Notes under the pieces: generated by a model
What the model was told of the DNA's origin: nothing
Seen by the model: the letters and a program-made list of their open reading frames with translations, nothing else
Database searches by the model: none
NCBI GenBank assembly: GCA_023230855.1
Contig: JALNWQ010000011.1
Coordinates: 73,206 to 137,205 of the forward strand
Length of the DNA: 64,000 nt
Direction: 5' to 3'
DNA from: Solirubrobacteraceae bacterium
GTDB lineage: Bacteria > Actinomycetota > Thermoleophilia > Solirubrobacterales > Solirubrobacteraceae
Made by a program: the position numbers and the translations under genes
Shown here: positions 32,085 to 40,385 of the stretch, one piece after another
Numbering within the stretch: position 1 is the stretch's first letter
How the letters are laid out: the number at the start of each line of letters is the position of its first letter

Positions 32085-33404
32085 CTAGGCGGCGACCTGC
32101 TGCAGGTCCTTCGCGACCTTGCCCTTGTTCGCCGCGACGTCCTTGGTGAGCGTCTCGGGGTTGGCCAGGTCCTTCGTGTCGGTGACGCCCGGCTGGTTGA
32201 TCGCCGTGTTGAACATGTCGATCGTCTTCATCGTCGCGCGACGGTCGCCCTCGAGCGTCGCCCGGGGACGGGTGATCCGCTCCTTCAACGAGATCAACGG
32301 GCGGACCGTCGGCAGGATGTGGCGCCACGGGGTCTGCTCGACCCCGAGCTGCTCGACGATGTAGTCGGGCTGCCACGCGGCGACCATGCCGTAGGCGAGC
32401 TTGCGCCGCCGCTCGGTGGTCATGAACTTCGCGACCGGCGCCGGCAGGATCTCGACGTCGCCCGGGGGCTTCTCGGTGCTGAAGTCGATGATCGAGTGGA
32501 TGACGTCGCGGCAGTAGTCGTCGGCGGGACGCTCGATGAGCCGGTGCACCTTGGACTTCAGCCGCGCGTCGTCGACGCCGACGTGGAGGATCTCGGGATC
32601 GACGCCCATGACCCAGCCGATGTAGCGGGTGAGCGCGAAGATGTCCTCCTCCTCCTGGTCGGAGATGTGGATGCCCGACGCGCGGAGCGAGTCGACGAAG
32701 ACGACGCCGAACTGGCCGGCCTGGGTGTTCATCGAGTCGAGGTTGTTGATCGGCACGCCCCAGCCGGGCCAGTCCCAGTGCTCGGAGTGGCTCAGCGTGT
32801 TGCGGACCGCCGCGTGGATCATCCGCACCTTGGCGGTGAGCCGGAAGCCCTCGCCGTCGCGCAGCATCGCGCCCGGGGTGTGGGCGGCGACGACCCAGCG
32901 GAAGCTCTCGACCATCCGGGGGCCGGCGAGCTTGGGGTCGCTCAGCCGGCCGCTGAAGAGCACCGGCCGGGTCGAGCTGTACATCGAGAACCCGGCGCCG
33001 ATGACCGAGTACGAGATCGCCATCGGCGCGAGGCTGCCCGCGCGCCAGTAGGCGATGGCGCCCCGCTCGATCTGGTCGAAGTCGACCCAGTCGGGGATCT
33101 CGTCCAGGCGGTCGAACAGGGCGGCCATCGCGGGCGACGGGTCGTCGACGCTGTCGATGCCGTGCTCGAGCGCCTGCTCGTACAGGCGCCAGTTGGCGTT
33201 CTTCGACTTGTCGCGGAAGTCGAGGAACGCGGCGTACGCCAGATCGTCGCCGCGGAGGGCGTGATCGGTGAGCTTGTAGACGAGGTCCGTGCCGAAGCGG
33301 CGGATCGCCTCGTCGAGATTGACGATGCGGCCCAGCTCGTGCCCGGCCGGCACGCCGGCGGGCACGTCGAGGGCCGGAGGACGTTCGGTGACCGTGGGGC
33401 TCAT
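32085..33404 (-). CDS. DUF2236 oxygenase (MpaB/latex-clearing-protein family)
   Basis: The 439-residue protein belongs to the DUF2236 family, which includes fungal MpaB oxygenases and the haem-containing rubber oxygenase Lcp. The family core is clear: HTPGAMLRDGEGFRLTAKVR followed by MIHAAVRNTL, where the histidine corresponds to the haem-coordinating position in Lcp. PINNLDSMNTQAGQFGVVFV and YIGWVMGVDPEILHV also match. It may cleave a C=C bond or oxidise a lipid or terpenoid side chain. The substrate is unknown. The message is probably leaderless, since TAGCGT ends six bases before the ATG. A TetR-type operator covers its promoter. Confidence 0.87.
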   Translation of the reverse strand: MSPTVTERPPALDVPAGVPAGHELGRIVNLDEAIRRFGTDLVYKLTDHALRGDDLAYAAFLDFRDKSKNANWRLYEQALEHGIDSVDDPSPAMAALFDRLDEIPDWVDFDQIERGAIAYWRAGSLAPMAISYSVIGAGFSMYSSTRPVLFSGRLSDPKLAGPRMVESFRWVVAAHTPGAMLRDGEGFRLTAKVRMIHAAVRNTLSHSEHWDWPGWGVPINNLDSMNTQAGQFGVVFVDSLRASGIHISDQEEEDIFALTRYIGWVMGVDPEILHVGVDDARLKSKVHRLIERPADDYCRDVIHSIIDFSTEKPPGDVEILPAPVAKFMTTERRRKLAYGMVAAWQPDYIVEQLGVEQTPWRHILPTVRPLISLKERITRPRATLEGDRRATMKTIDMFNTAINQPGVTDTKDLANPETLTKDVAANKGKVAKDLQQVAA

Positions 33405-33466
33405 GGCCCGACGCTACCGCGTCGGGCGCCACAGGTCAAACAAGTCGTTGGACGAGTTGTCCGGTT
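33405..33466 (-). promoter_or_regulatory. Leaderless promoter and operator of the DUF2236 gene
   Basis: On the minus strand TTGACC (33439-33434), a 17-base spacer, TAGCGT (33416-33411), six bases and ATG 33404 form a near-ideal leaderless promoter. Directly upstream the near-palindrome ACAAGTCGTTGGACGAGTTG (33440-33459) shares TTGGACG and the flanking GTCAAAC with sites at 30598 and 38282. Confidence 0.7.
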
Positions 33467-33540
33467 TTGCGACGTGAGACGTCCACGGCGGCCCTCGGGG
33501 CACCGCGGATCGGCCGTGTCGCGCAGCTGTCGGTACCCAC

Positions 33541-33591
33541 CGGCGGGCGAGACGAGCCGGCGGGCGGGACGAGCCGGCGGGCGCGGACGCC
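33541..33591. repeat. 17-bp tandem repeat, three units, intergenic
   Basis: CGGCGGGCGAGACGAGC is followed by a one-mismatch copy at 33558 and a diverged copy at 33575. It lies between the meaB stop and the DUF2236 promoter in about 200 bases without any gene. Confidence 0.75.
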
Positions 33592-33667
33592 CGGACCAGT
33601 GCCACGGTCGAGCGGCGAAGGCGGGTGGCGGGGACGAGCCGCCGGCGCGTGGCGACGCGCCGACCGC

Positions 33668-34696
33668 TCAGGAGCGCGCGTCGGGCGGCAGCGCCTCGTC
33701 GCCGAACCCGGCCCGCAGGACGCGGTCGGCGGCCTGCGGCACGGTCGTCGTCGCGTCGCGCACGGTGCGCTCGGCGTCGGCCAGCGCCTCGGCGACGCCG
33801 GGGCGGGCGTGGAACGCGGTGAGGACCGCCTCCTCGACCTGGGCGTGCAACCACCGCTGCTGCTGACGGTCGCGGCGGCGGACGAGCTCGCCGGACTCCT
33901 CCATGTGCGCCCGGTGGCCCTGGATCGCCTGCCACGTCTCGGCGATCCCGGTGCCCTCGGTCGCGCTGGCGATGAGCACCTGGGTCTTCCACCCGGGGGT
34001 GGCGTCGGGCAGCAGCCGCAGCGCGTGACGGTAGTCGCGGGCCGCGTGGCGGGCCAGCCGCAGTCGGTCGCCGTCGGCCTTGTTCACGACGATGAGGTCG
34101 GACACCTCGACGATGCCGCGCTTGATCCCCTGCAGCTCGTCGCCCGCGCCGGGGACGAGGAGCAGGCAGACGCAGTCGACGAGCTCGGCGAGCTCCGCCT
34201 CCGACTGGCCGACGCCGACCGACTCGACGATGACGACGTCGAACCCGGCCGCCTCGCACAGGACCATCGCCTCGCGCGTGCGGCGCGCGACGCCGCCGAG
34301 CACCCCCGCCGACGGCGACGGCCGGATGAACGCGTCGTCCAGGACGCTCAGCCGCTGCATCCGGGTCTTGTCGCCGAGGATGCTGCCGCCCTGCCGCGTC
34401 GACGACGGGTCGACGGCGAGCACGGCGACCTTGTGGCCCTGCTCGACGAGCCACACGCCGAGCGCCTCGATCGTCGTCGACTTGCCGGCGCCCGGCACGC
34501 CGGTCAGGCCGATCCGGCGCGCCGGCGACGGTCCGTCGCCCGGTCCGGGCAGCAGGCGGGCGATGAGCTCCTGCGCGCGCTCGCGGTCGTCCGCGCGGCG
34601 GCTCTCGGCGAGCGTGATCGCGCGGGCGAGGATCCCCCGGTCCCCGGCGCGCAGGCCGGCTTCGAGGTCGTCGATCGAGAGGCGGTGACGGGCCAT
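33668..34696 (-). CDS. meaB: Methylmalonyl-CoA mutase-associated GTPase (ArgK/MeaB)
   Basis: The 342-residue G3E-type P-loop GTPase loads, protects and reactivates adenosylcobalamin on methylmalonyl-CoA mutase. Walker A is GVPGAGKST (66-74). LAVDPSSTRQGGSILGDKTR, the switch region VIVESVGVGQSEAE, LLLVPGAGDELQGIKRGI and the base-recognition NKADGDR are all family-specific. ATG 34696 (MARHRLSIDDLEAGLRAGD) is chosen over a GTG at 34723. The gene is about 7 kb from the mutase genes and on the same strand, with catabolic genes between. Confidence 0.95.
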   Translation of the reverse strand: MARHRLSIDDLEAGLRAGDRGILARAITLAESRRADDRERAQELIARLLPGPGDGPSPARRIGLTGVPGAGKSTTIEALGVWLVEQGHKVAVLAVDPSSTRQGGSILGDKTRMQRLSVLDDAFIRPSPSAGVLGGVARRTREAMVLCEAAGFDVVIVESVGVGQSEAELAELVDCVCLLLVPGAGDELQGIKRGIVEVSDLIVVNKADGDRLRLARHAARDYRHALRLLPDATPGWKTQVLIASATEGTGIAETWQAIQGHRAHMEESGELVRRRDRQQQRWLHAQVEEAVLTAFHARPGVAEALADAERTVRDATTTVPQAADRVLRAGFGDEALPPDARS

Positions 34697-34820
34697 GGTC
34701 GCGAGGGACGGACCGTATCCCACCCCCGCGACCGGACGCGGCCGCCCGTCCGCGCGGGCCCGTCCGCCCCCGACCGCCGACGGACGCCGCCCGGGTGCGC
34801 CGCGCCCGCGCGCTCGGGGC

Positions 34821-36227
34821 TCAGCCCATCATCCGCCGCATGATCCGCGACGCGATCGGGCCGTACGGCGGGTAGGCCATCGACGGGTCGGGCTTCGTCG
34901 GCTTGTGGAGCACCGCCTTGCGGTGACTGAACGTGTCGAACCCGTGCCGGCCGTGGTAGGCGCCCATGCCGGACGTGCCGACCCCGCCGAACGGCAGCTC
35001 GGGGACGAGCAGCTGGTACAGCAGGTGGTTGATCCCCACCGACCCGGACGACGTCGAGCCGGTGACGACGTCGACGACGTCCTGCGACTCGGTGAAGACG
35101 TAGAGCGCCAGCGGCTTGGGGCGGTCGTTGACGAACGCGATCGCGTCGGCGACCGACGGGACCGACAGGACCGGCAGGATCGGCCCGAAGATCTCCTCGG
35201 TCATGAGGTCGGACCCCGGGTCCGGGTCGGTGATGACCGTCGGGGTCACCTGCTTGCCGGCGCCGTCGACGCGGCCACCGCAGGCGACGGCGCCCCCGTG
35301 ACCGTCGAGCAACGCCGCGAGCCGCTCGGCGTGACCGGTGTTGATCACCCGCGACGGGTGGTCGCGACCGGTGCGCTCCACCTCGCGCAGCAGGCGCTCC
35401 ATGAACGGCTCGCGGATCGCGTCCTCGACGAGCAGGTAGTCCGGGGCGATGCACGCCTGGCCGGCGTTCAGGGCGTTCGCCCACGCGATCCGGCGGGCGG
35501 CGACGTCGAGGTTCGCGTCGCGGGAGACGATCACCGGGCTCTTGCCGCCGAGCTCGAGGGTCACCGGGGTCAGGTGCTCCGCCGCGGCGCGCAGGACGAT
35601 CTTGCCGACCCGCTCGCTGCCGGTGAAGAAGATGTGGTCGAACCGCTCGGCGAGCAGCGCTCCGCTCACCGACGCGTCGCCCTCGACGACGGCGATCGCG
35701 TCCGGGTCGACGTACCGGGGCAGGAGCTCGGCGAGCGCCGCGCTCGTCCGCGGGGTGAGCTCGGACGGCTTGACGACGACGGCGTTGCCGGCGGCGAGCG
35801 CGCTCACCAGCGGATGCAGCGTCAGCAGGACGGGGAAGTTCCACGGGCCGACGACGAGGACGACGCCCTTGGGCTCCGGCGCGGTCCACGCCTTGCCCGG
35901 CAGCTGCGCCATCGGCACCCGGACGCGCTGCGGCCGCACCCACTTCGCCAGCTGCTTGAGGGTGTGGCGCGCCTCCGCGCGGACGGGGGCGATGTCGCCC
36001 ATGAACGTCGCCATCGCCTGGCGGCCCAGGTCGGCCTCGATCGCGGCGGCGAGGCGCGGCTCCTGCTCGTCGAGCAGGCGGGCGATGCCCTCGATCTGCG
36101 TGCGCCGCCACGCGAGCGGACGGGTGCGACCGCCGGCGAAGGTCGCGCGGAGGCGCTCGACCTCGGCGGTGACGACGTCGCCCGGGGTGGACCCGGACGC
36201 GGTGACGGGGGCGGCGGTGGTGGACAT
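34821..36227 (-). CDS. Aldehyde dehydrogenase, class-3 type
   Basis: The 468-residue NAD(P)-dependent aldehyde dehydrogenase has VVGPWNFPVLLTLHPLVSAL, VVVKPSELTPRTSAALAELL, the general base in TLELGGKSP and the nucleophilic cysteine in NALNAGQACIAPDYLLV. The ends match ALDH3/fatty-aldehyde dehydrogenases, including HGFDTFSHRKAVLHK. It would oxidise aldehydes from alkane, alcohol or sterol side-chain breakdown to acids for CoA activation. GGAG lies upstream of ATG 36227. It is separated from the upstream monooxygenase by only 27 bases, so the two are probably co-transcribed. Confidence 0.93.
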   Translation of the reverse strand: MSTTAAPVTASGSTPGDVVTAEVERLRATFAGGRTRPLAWRRTQIEGIARLLDEQEPRLAAAIEADLGRQAMATFMGDIAPVRAEARHTLKQLAKWVRPQRVRVPMAQLPGKAWTAPEPKGVVLVVGPWNFPVLLTLHPLVSALAAGNAVVVKPSELTPRTSAALAELLPRYVDPDAIAVVEGDASVSGALLAERFDHIFFTGSERVGKIVLRAAAEHLTPVTLELGGKSPVIVSRDANLDVAARRIAWANALNAGQACIAPDYLLVEDAIREPFMERLLREVERTGRDHPSRVINTGHAERLAALLDGHGGAVACGGRVDGAGKQVTPTVITDPDPGSDLMTEEIFGPILPVLSVPSVADAIAFVNDRPKPLALYVFTESQDVVDVVTGSTSSGSVGINHLLYQLLVPELPFGGVGTSGMGAYHGRHGFDTFSHRKAVLHKPTKPDPSMAYPPYGPIASRIMRRMMG

Positions 36228-36254
36228 CGGTGCTCCGGGGTCGGGTGGTCGGGG

Positions 36255-38180
36255 TCAGGCGGGGGTGGTGACGGGGCTCGCGCCGCGCTCGCGCACCTCG
36301 TACGCGGCGAGGTCCGGCTCACGGGTGTGGCGCCAGTAGTCGAGGTACTTCCACGGGCTGTTGACGACGATCCGCCCGCGCGAGTTGCGGTAGTACGTCG
36401 TCATCCCGGGATGGGTCCAGATCGTGCGGTCGAGCGCCGCGTCGAGCTCGGCGTTGTAGGCGTCGTGGGCCTCCTCGGTCACCTCGACGCTCTCGATGCC
36501 GCCCTCGACCATGGCGGCGATGAGCTGCATGACGTAGCGCACCTGCAGCTCGACGCCGAGGACGACGGTGCCGCTGTGGCCGGTGTTCGTGTTGGGCCCG
36601 TAGAGGCAGAAGAAGTTCGGCAGGTCGCGGATTGCGATGCCGAGGTACGCGCGGGCGTCGTCCTCGCCCCACGTCTCGCGCAGGCGGGTACCCGACCGCC
36701 CGACGATCTCCATCGGGCCGAGCACGCGCAGCGACTGGAACCCGGTGGCGAGGACGACGACGTCCGCCTCGTGCAACGTGCCGTCGGCGGTGCGCACCCC
36801 GCCCGCCTCGACCCGCTCGATCGGGCCGGTCACCAGGTCGACGTCGTCCCGGCGGATCGTGCGGAACCAGCCGTTGTCCATGAGCAGCCGCTTGCCGTAC
36901 ACCGGGTACGTCGGCAGCGCGTCGTCGACGAGCTCGGGGTGCTCGCGCAGCTCGTGGCGGATGAACCTCTCGAGGAACCCGCGCAGCGCGTCGTTGCCCC
37001 GGTTGATCGCGCGGTCGGGGTGCGCGTACTCCGGGTCGATCTGCAGCAGCGGGTGCAGGCGGTCGCCCATCTTCCACATGAGCCGCAGCCGGTACCACCC
37101 CAGGTAGTACGGCACGTGCTCCATGAGGAAGCGCACCTCGTCGGGCACCTCGCGGCCGTAGGTCGGGTACGGCACCGACCACTGCGGGGAGCGCTGGTGC
37201 ACCGTCACCCGCTCGGCGACGCCGGCGAGCGCGGGCACGAGCTGCATCGCGCTGGCGCCGGTCCCGACGACCGCGACGCGCTTGCCGGTGACGTCGAGGC
37301 CCTCCGGCCACTCCGCCGTGTGGACGACCGGGCCGTCGAAGTCGTCGAGGCCGTCGATCGCGGGGATCGCGGGCCGGTTGAGCAGCCCGACGGCGCTGAC
37401 GACGACCGGCGCCTCGACGACCTCCTCGTGGCCGTCGGCGACGACGTCGAGGACCCACAGCGAGCGCTCGTCGTCCCACCGCGCGGCGGTGACCTCGTGG
37501 CCGAAGCGGAAGTGGTCGAGCACGCCGTGCCGCTCGGCGACGCCGCGGTAGTACGCGTGCAGCTCCTCCTGCTTGGCGAAGTACTTCGACCACGACGGCC
37601 GCTGCTCGAACGAGAACGCGTAGAGGTGGGTGGGCGAGTCGACGCCGCAGCCGGGGTAGGTGTTCTCGAACCACGTGCCGCCGACGTCGTGGTTCTTCTC
37701 GAGCACGACGTACGGGACGCCGGCGCGCTGCAGGTGGATCGCCTGGCACAGCCCGGACAGGCCGCCGCCGATGATCGCCACCCGCGGCGGCTCGACCCCG
37801 TCGGGGGTCGGCACGTCGACCCACCGCTCGCGGATCCCGAGCTCCTCGCCGAGCAGCGGGGCGTAGTCGTCGCGCACCCGCTCGCCGCCGTACGACGCGC
37901 TGAGCATCGCGGGGAGCCGGTCGACGTCCAGGTCGTCGCCGGCGCCGGACGGTAGGTCGACGAGGATCTCCAGCGCACGCGCGCGGATCTCGGCCTGCAC
38001 CTCGGGGGCGAACCCGCCGTGGTCGTGGTCGTCCATCCCCTCGGGCGGGGTGGGGCGGTACGGGTCCTCGAGCCAGGTGGCGTCGCCGGTGACCTGCGCG
38101 AGGACGAGCAGCAGCGTCGGCAGGTTGGCGTGCTCCAGGGCCGTGGCCAGGCGGTCGCGGTCGATCTGGGGTCGGGACAT
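36255..38180 (-). CDS. Baeyer-Villiger-type flavin monooxygenase
   Basis: The 641-residue class-B monooxygenase has a first FAD Rossmann motif IIGGGLSGLCQAIHLQRAG, the Baeyer-Villiger fingerprint FDGPVVHTAEWPE (FxGxxxHxxxW[P/D]) and a second NADP motif VVGTGASAMQL. An N-terminal helical extension of about 130 residues precedes the FAD domain, as in cyclododecanone- and steroid-type BVMOs. It inserts oxygen next to a ketone. Cyclic or steroid ketones fit the nearby SDR and paired acyl-CoA dehydrogenases, but the substrate is not proven. ATG 38180 is preferred. GTG 38189 is possible. Confidence 0.88.
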   Translation of the reverse strand: MSRPQIDRDRLATALEHANLPTLLLVLAQVTGDATWLEDPYRPTPPEGMDDHDHGGFAPEVQAEIRARALEILVDLPSGAGDDLDVDRLPAMLSASYGGERVRDDYAPLLGEELGIRERWVDVPTPDGVEPPRVAIIGGGLSGLCQAIHLQRAGVPYVVLEKNHDVGGTWFENTYPGCGVDSPTHLYAFSFEQRPSWSKYFAKQEELHAYYRGVAERHGVLDHFRFGHEVTAARWDDERSLWVLDVVADGHEEVVEAPVVVSAVGLLNRPAIPAIDGLDDFDGPVVHTAEWPEGLDVTGKRVAVVGTGASAMQLVPALAGVAERVTVHQRSPQWSVPYPTYGREVPDEVRFLMEHVPYYLGWYRLRLMWKMGDRLHPLLQIDPEYAHPDRAINRGNDALRGFLERFIRHELREHPELVDDALPTYPVYGKRLLMDNGWFRTIRRDDVDLVTGPIERVEAGGVRTADGTLHEADVVVLATGFQSLRVLGPMEIVGRSGTRLRETWGEDDARAYLGIAIRDLPNFFCLYGPNTNTGHSGTVVLGVELQVRYVMQLIAAMVEGGIESVEVTEEAHDAYNAELDAALDRTIWTHPGMTTYYRNSRGRIVVNSPWKYLDYWRHTREPDLAAYEVRERGASPVTTPA

Positions 38181-38281
38181 CGGGCTCACCAGGTGGTCGG
38201 GTGGTGACGGGGCGCGCGCGGGCCGGTCCGGCCGTGCGATCCCCCGTCGGTCCTCCGACGCTAGCCCGCCGGACGCGCCCT

Positions 38282-38329
38282 GTCAAACATCGAGTTGGAC
38301 GAACTGTTCGGTTCCTGTAGCTTGGCGGC
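38282..38329 (+). promoter_or_regulatory. Leaderless promoter and operator of the SDR gene
   Basis: TTGGAC (38295-38300), a 17-base spacer, TAGCTT (38318-38323), six bases and ATG 38330 form a textbook leaderless promoter. The -35 lies inside a 32-base block (38282-38313) that matches the block at 33435-33466 in about 24 positions, including GTCAAACA, GTTGGACGA and CGGTT. Confidence 0.75.
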
Positions 38330-39124
38330 ATGACGGAGCCATCGGCGCGGCCCCCGGGCCCGGCGCACCCCTTCGACCTCACCGGCCGCGTGGCGGTCGT
38401 CACCGGCGGCAACAACGGCATCGGCCTGGGCCTCGCCCGCGGCCTGGTCCGCGCCGGGGCGCACGTCCACGTGTGGGGCACGAGCGCGGAGCGGAACGAG
38501 CGGGCGGTCGCCGAGCTCGCCCCGCTCGGCGCGGTGGAGTCGGCGGTCGTCGACGTCGCCGACGAGGCCCGGGTCGTCGCGGCGATGGACGACGTCGCGT
38601 CACGCCACGGGCGCCTGGACGCGTGCTTCGCCAACGCCGGGATCGCCCTGCCGCGGATCCCGCTGCACGACACGACGCTCGAGCAGCTGCGCCGGGTGCA
38701 GGCGATCAACGTCGACGGCGTGTTCCTCACCCTGCGCGAGGCGGCCCGGCACATGGTGGCGGCCGGCCACGGCGGCAGCCTCGTGGCCACGTCGAGCCTG
38801 GCGGTGCTCATGGGGCAGTCCGGCGGCTACCCGTACGCCGCGTCCAAGGGGGCGCTCGGTCCGATGGTGCAGGCGCTGGCGGTCGAGCTGGCCCGCCACG
38901 GCATCCGCGCCAACACGCTGCTGCCGGGGTGGACCGAGAGCGCGATGCTCGACGTGCCGTTGCAGGACGACCGGTTCGTCGACGCGGTGCTGCCCCGCAT
39001 CCCCGTCCGCCGCTGGGGCACCGGCGCGGACTTCGAGGGGATCGCGGTGTACCTCGCCGGCGACGCGTCGGCGTACCACACCGGTGACGCCATCCGGATC
39101 GACGGCGGCTATGCCGTCTATTGA
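38330..39124 (+). CDS. Short-chain dehydrogenase/reductase
   Basis: The 264-residue classical SDR has the cofactor motif VVTGGNNGIGLGLARGL (TGxxxGIG), structural NAG in CFANAGIALP, catalytic serine in LVATSSLAV and the YxxxK pair in YPYAASKGALG. It ends AIRIDGGYAVY, as usual. The basic residue pattern after the second strand (GTSAERNERA) suggests NADP preference, weakly. It probably oxidises a hydroxy-acyl-CoA or alcohol. It leads a plus-strand set with two acyl-CoA dehydrogenases. Confidence 0.92.
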   Translation: MTEPSARPPGPAHPFDLTGRVAVVTGGNNGIGLGLARGLVRAGAHVHVWGTSAERNERAVAELAPLGAVESAVVDVADEARVVAAMDDVASRHGRLDACFANAGIALPRIPLHDTTLEQLRRVQAINVDGVFLTLREAARHMVAAGHGGSLVATSSLAVLMGQSGGYPYAASKGALGPMVQALAVELARHGIRANTLLPGWTESAMLDVPLQDDRFVDAVLPRIPVRRWGTGADFEGIAVYLAGDASAYHTGDAIRIDGGYAVY

Positions 39125-39238
39125 TCCCCGGCCGGCCGACCGCGGGCACCGCGGCGGTGACCGGTCGGCCGATCACCGCGGTCACCACGACGACCGGCCG
39201 ACGACCGACGGGGCCACAGCGCCCGGAGAGGACGCACG

Positions 39239-40375
39239 ATGGACCTGACGTTCACCCCCACCGAGCTCGCGTTCCGCGACGAGCTGCGCACCTGGCTGCG
39301 CGACCACGACCCGGGCCCGGCCCCGGACGGCGAGGACGCGGACTTCGCGTGGCGACGCCGGTTCCAGGAGGAGCTGGCCGCCGGCGGCTGGGCCGGGGTG
39401 CACTGGCCCGAGGACGTCGGCGGCCGCGGGGCGACGCTCACCGAGTCGGCGATCTTCTTCGAGGAGCTCGCCCGCGCCGGCGCGCCGCTGCCGGCCAACG
39501 TCCTGGGCCTCGTGCTCGCCGGGCCGACGATCATGAGCTGGGGCACCGACGCGCAACGGGAGCGGCTGTTGCCGGCGATCCTCGACGCGTCGGAGATCTG
39601 GTGCCAGGGGTTCTCGGAGCCGTCGTCGGGATCCGACCTGGCGTCGTTGCGCACCCGGGCGGTGCGCGACGGCGACGGGTGGCGGATCACCGGCCAGAAG
39701 GTGTGGACGAGCTTCGCCCAGCACGCCCGCTGGTGCATGCTGCTGGCGCGCACCGACCAGGACGCGCCGAAGCACCGCGGGATCACCTACTTCCTCCTCG
39801 ACATGGAGCAGGACGGCGTCGACGTCGTGCCGCTGCGTCAGATCACCGGCGAGTCGGAGTTCAACGAGCTGTTCCTCGGCGGGGCGTGGGTGCCCGACGA
39901 CATGGTGCTCGGCCCGGTCGGGGCGGGGTGGCGGGTCGCGCTGACGACGTTGATGAACGAGCGGGCCGGCTTGGGGTTCTTCCTCCAGGCCCGGTTGCGG
40001 CAGGACGTCGACGAGCTCGCCGCCCGGATCGCGCAGCGCGGCCTGCTCGACGACCCGGCGGTGGCCGAGCGGCTGGGTGAGCTGCACCGTCGCACCGAGG
40101 TCATCCGCCTGACCGCCTACCGCGGCCTGTCGCGGACGGAGCGCGATGGTGAGCCGGGGCCGGAGGGGTCGTTGACGAAGTGGCTGTGGTCGGAGACGAA
40201 CCAGGAGCTCACCCAGTTCGCCGTCGACGTGCTCGGCCCGACGGCGTTGGACGCGTCCGACCCGTGGGCGCACCGGTTGCTGCGGGCGCGCGGCAACACC
40301 ATCGAGGGCGGCACCACCGAGGTGCTGCGCGACATCGTGTCCGGCCGCGTGCTCGGACTCCCGAAGGCCCGTTGA
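39239..40375 (+). CDS. Acyl-CoA dehydrogenase, large-type subunit of a probable heteromeric pair
   Basis: The 378-residue protein has ACAD signature FSEPSSGSDLASL, VWTSFAQHARWCMLLARTDQ and the C-terminal RGNTIEGGTTEVLRDIVSGR. The next gene, ten bases downstream, encodes a shorter ACAD, the arrangement of alpha2beta2 enzymes such as the ChsE-type FadE pairs that act on steroid side chains. The ribosome site GGAGAGGA precedes the ATG. A steroid or bulky substrate is an inference from the pair and from the mce operon nearby. Confidence 0.9.
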   Translation: MDLTFTPTELAFRDELRTWLRDHDPGPAPDGEDADFAWRRRFQEELAAGGWAGVHWPEDVGGRGATLTESAIFFEELARAGAPLPANVLGLVLAGPTIMSWGTDAQRERLLPAILDASEIWCQGFSEPSSGSDLASLRTRAVRDGDGWRITGQKVWTSFAQHARWCMLLARTDQDAPKHRGITYFLLDMEQDGVDVVPLRQITGESEFNELFLGGAWVPDDMVLGPVGAGWRVALTTLMNERAGLGFFLQARLRQDVDELAARIAQRGLLDDPAVAERLGELHRRTEVIRLTAYRGLSRTERDGEPGPEGSLTKWLWSETNQELTQFAVDVLGPTALDASDPWAHRLLRARGNTIEGGTTEVLRDIVSGRVLGLPKAR

Positions 40376-40385
40376 GGAGGTCGCC

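Noticed and set aside
33541..33591. 17-bp tandem units considered as a CRISPR array
   Set aside because: The units abut without spacers, there are only three, and no cas gene is near.
30598..38313. TTGGACG sites considered as KstR or KstR2 operators of cholesterol catabolism
   Set aside because: As I recall them, the known KstR and KstR2 consensus palindromes do not match these sites, and neither TetR is an evident KstR orthologue.
39156..39186. GGTGACC/GGTCACC inverted repeat between the SDR and ACAD genes
   Set aside because: The arms are short, the loop is 17 bases and the surroundings are rich in similar words, so I could not separate it from chance.
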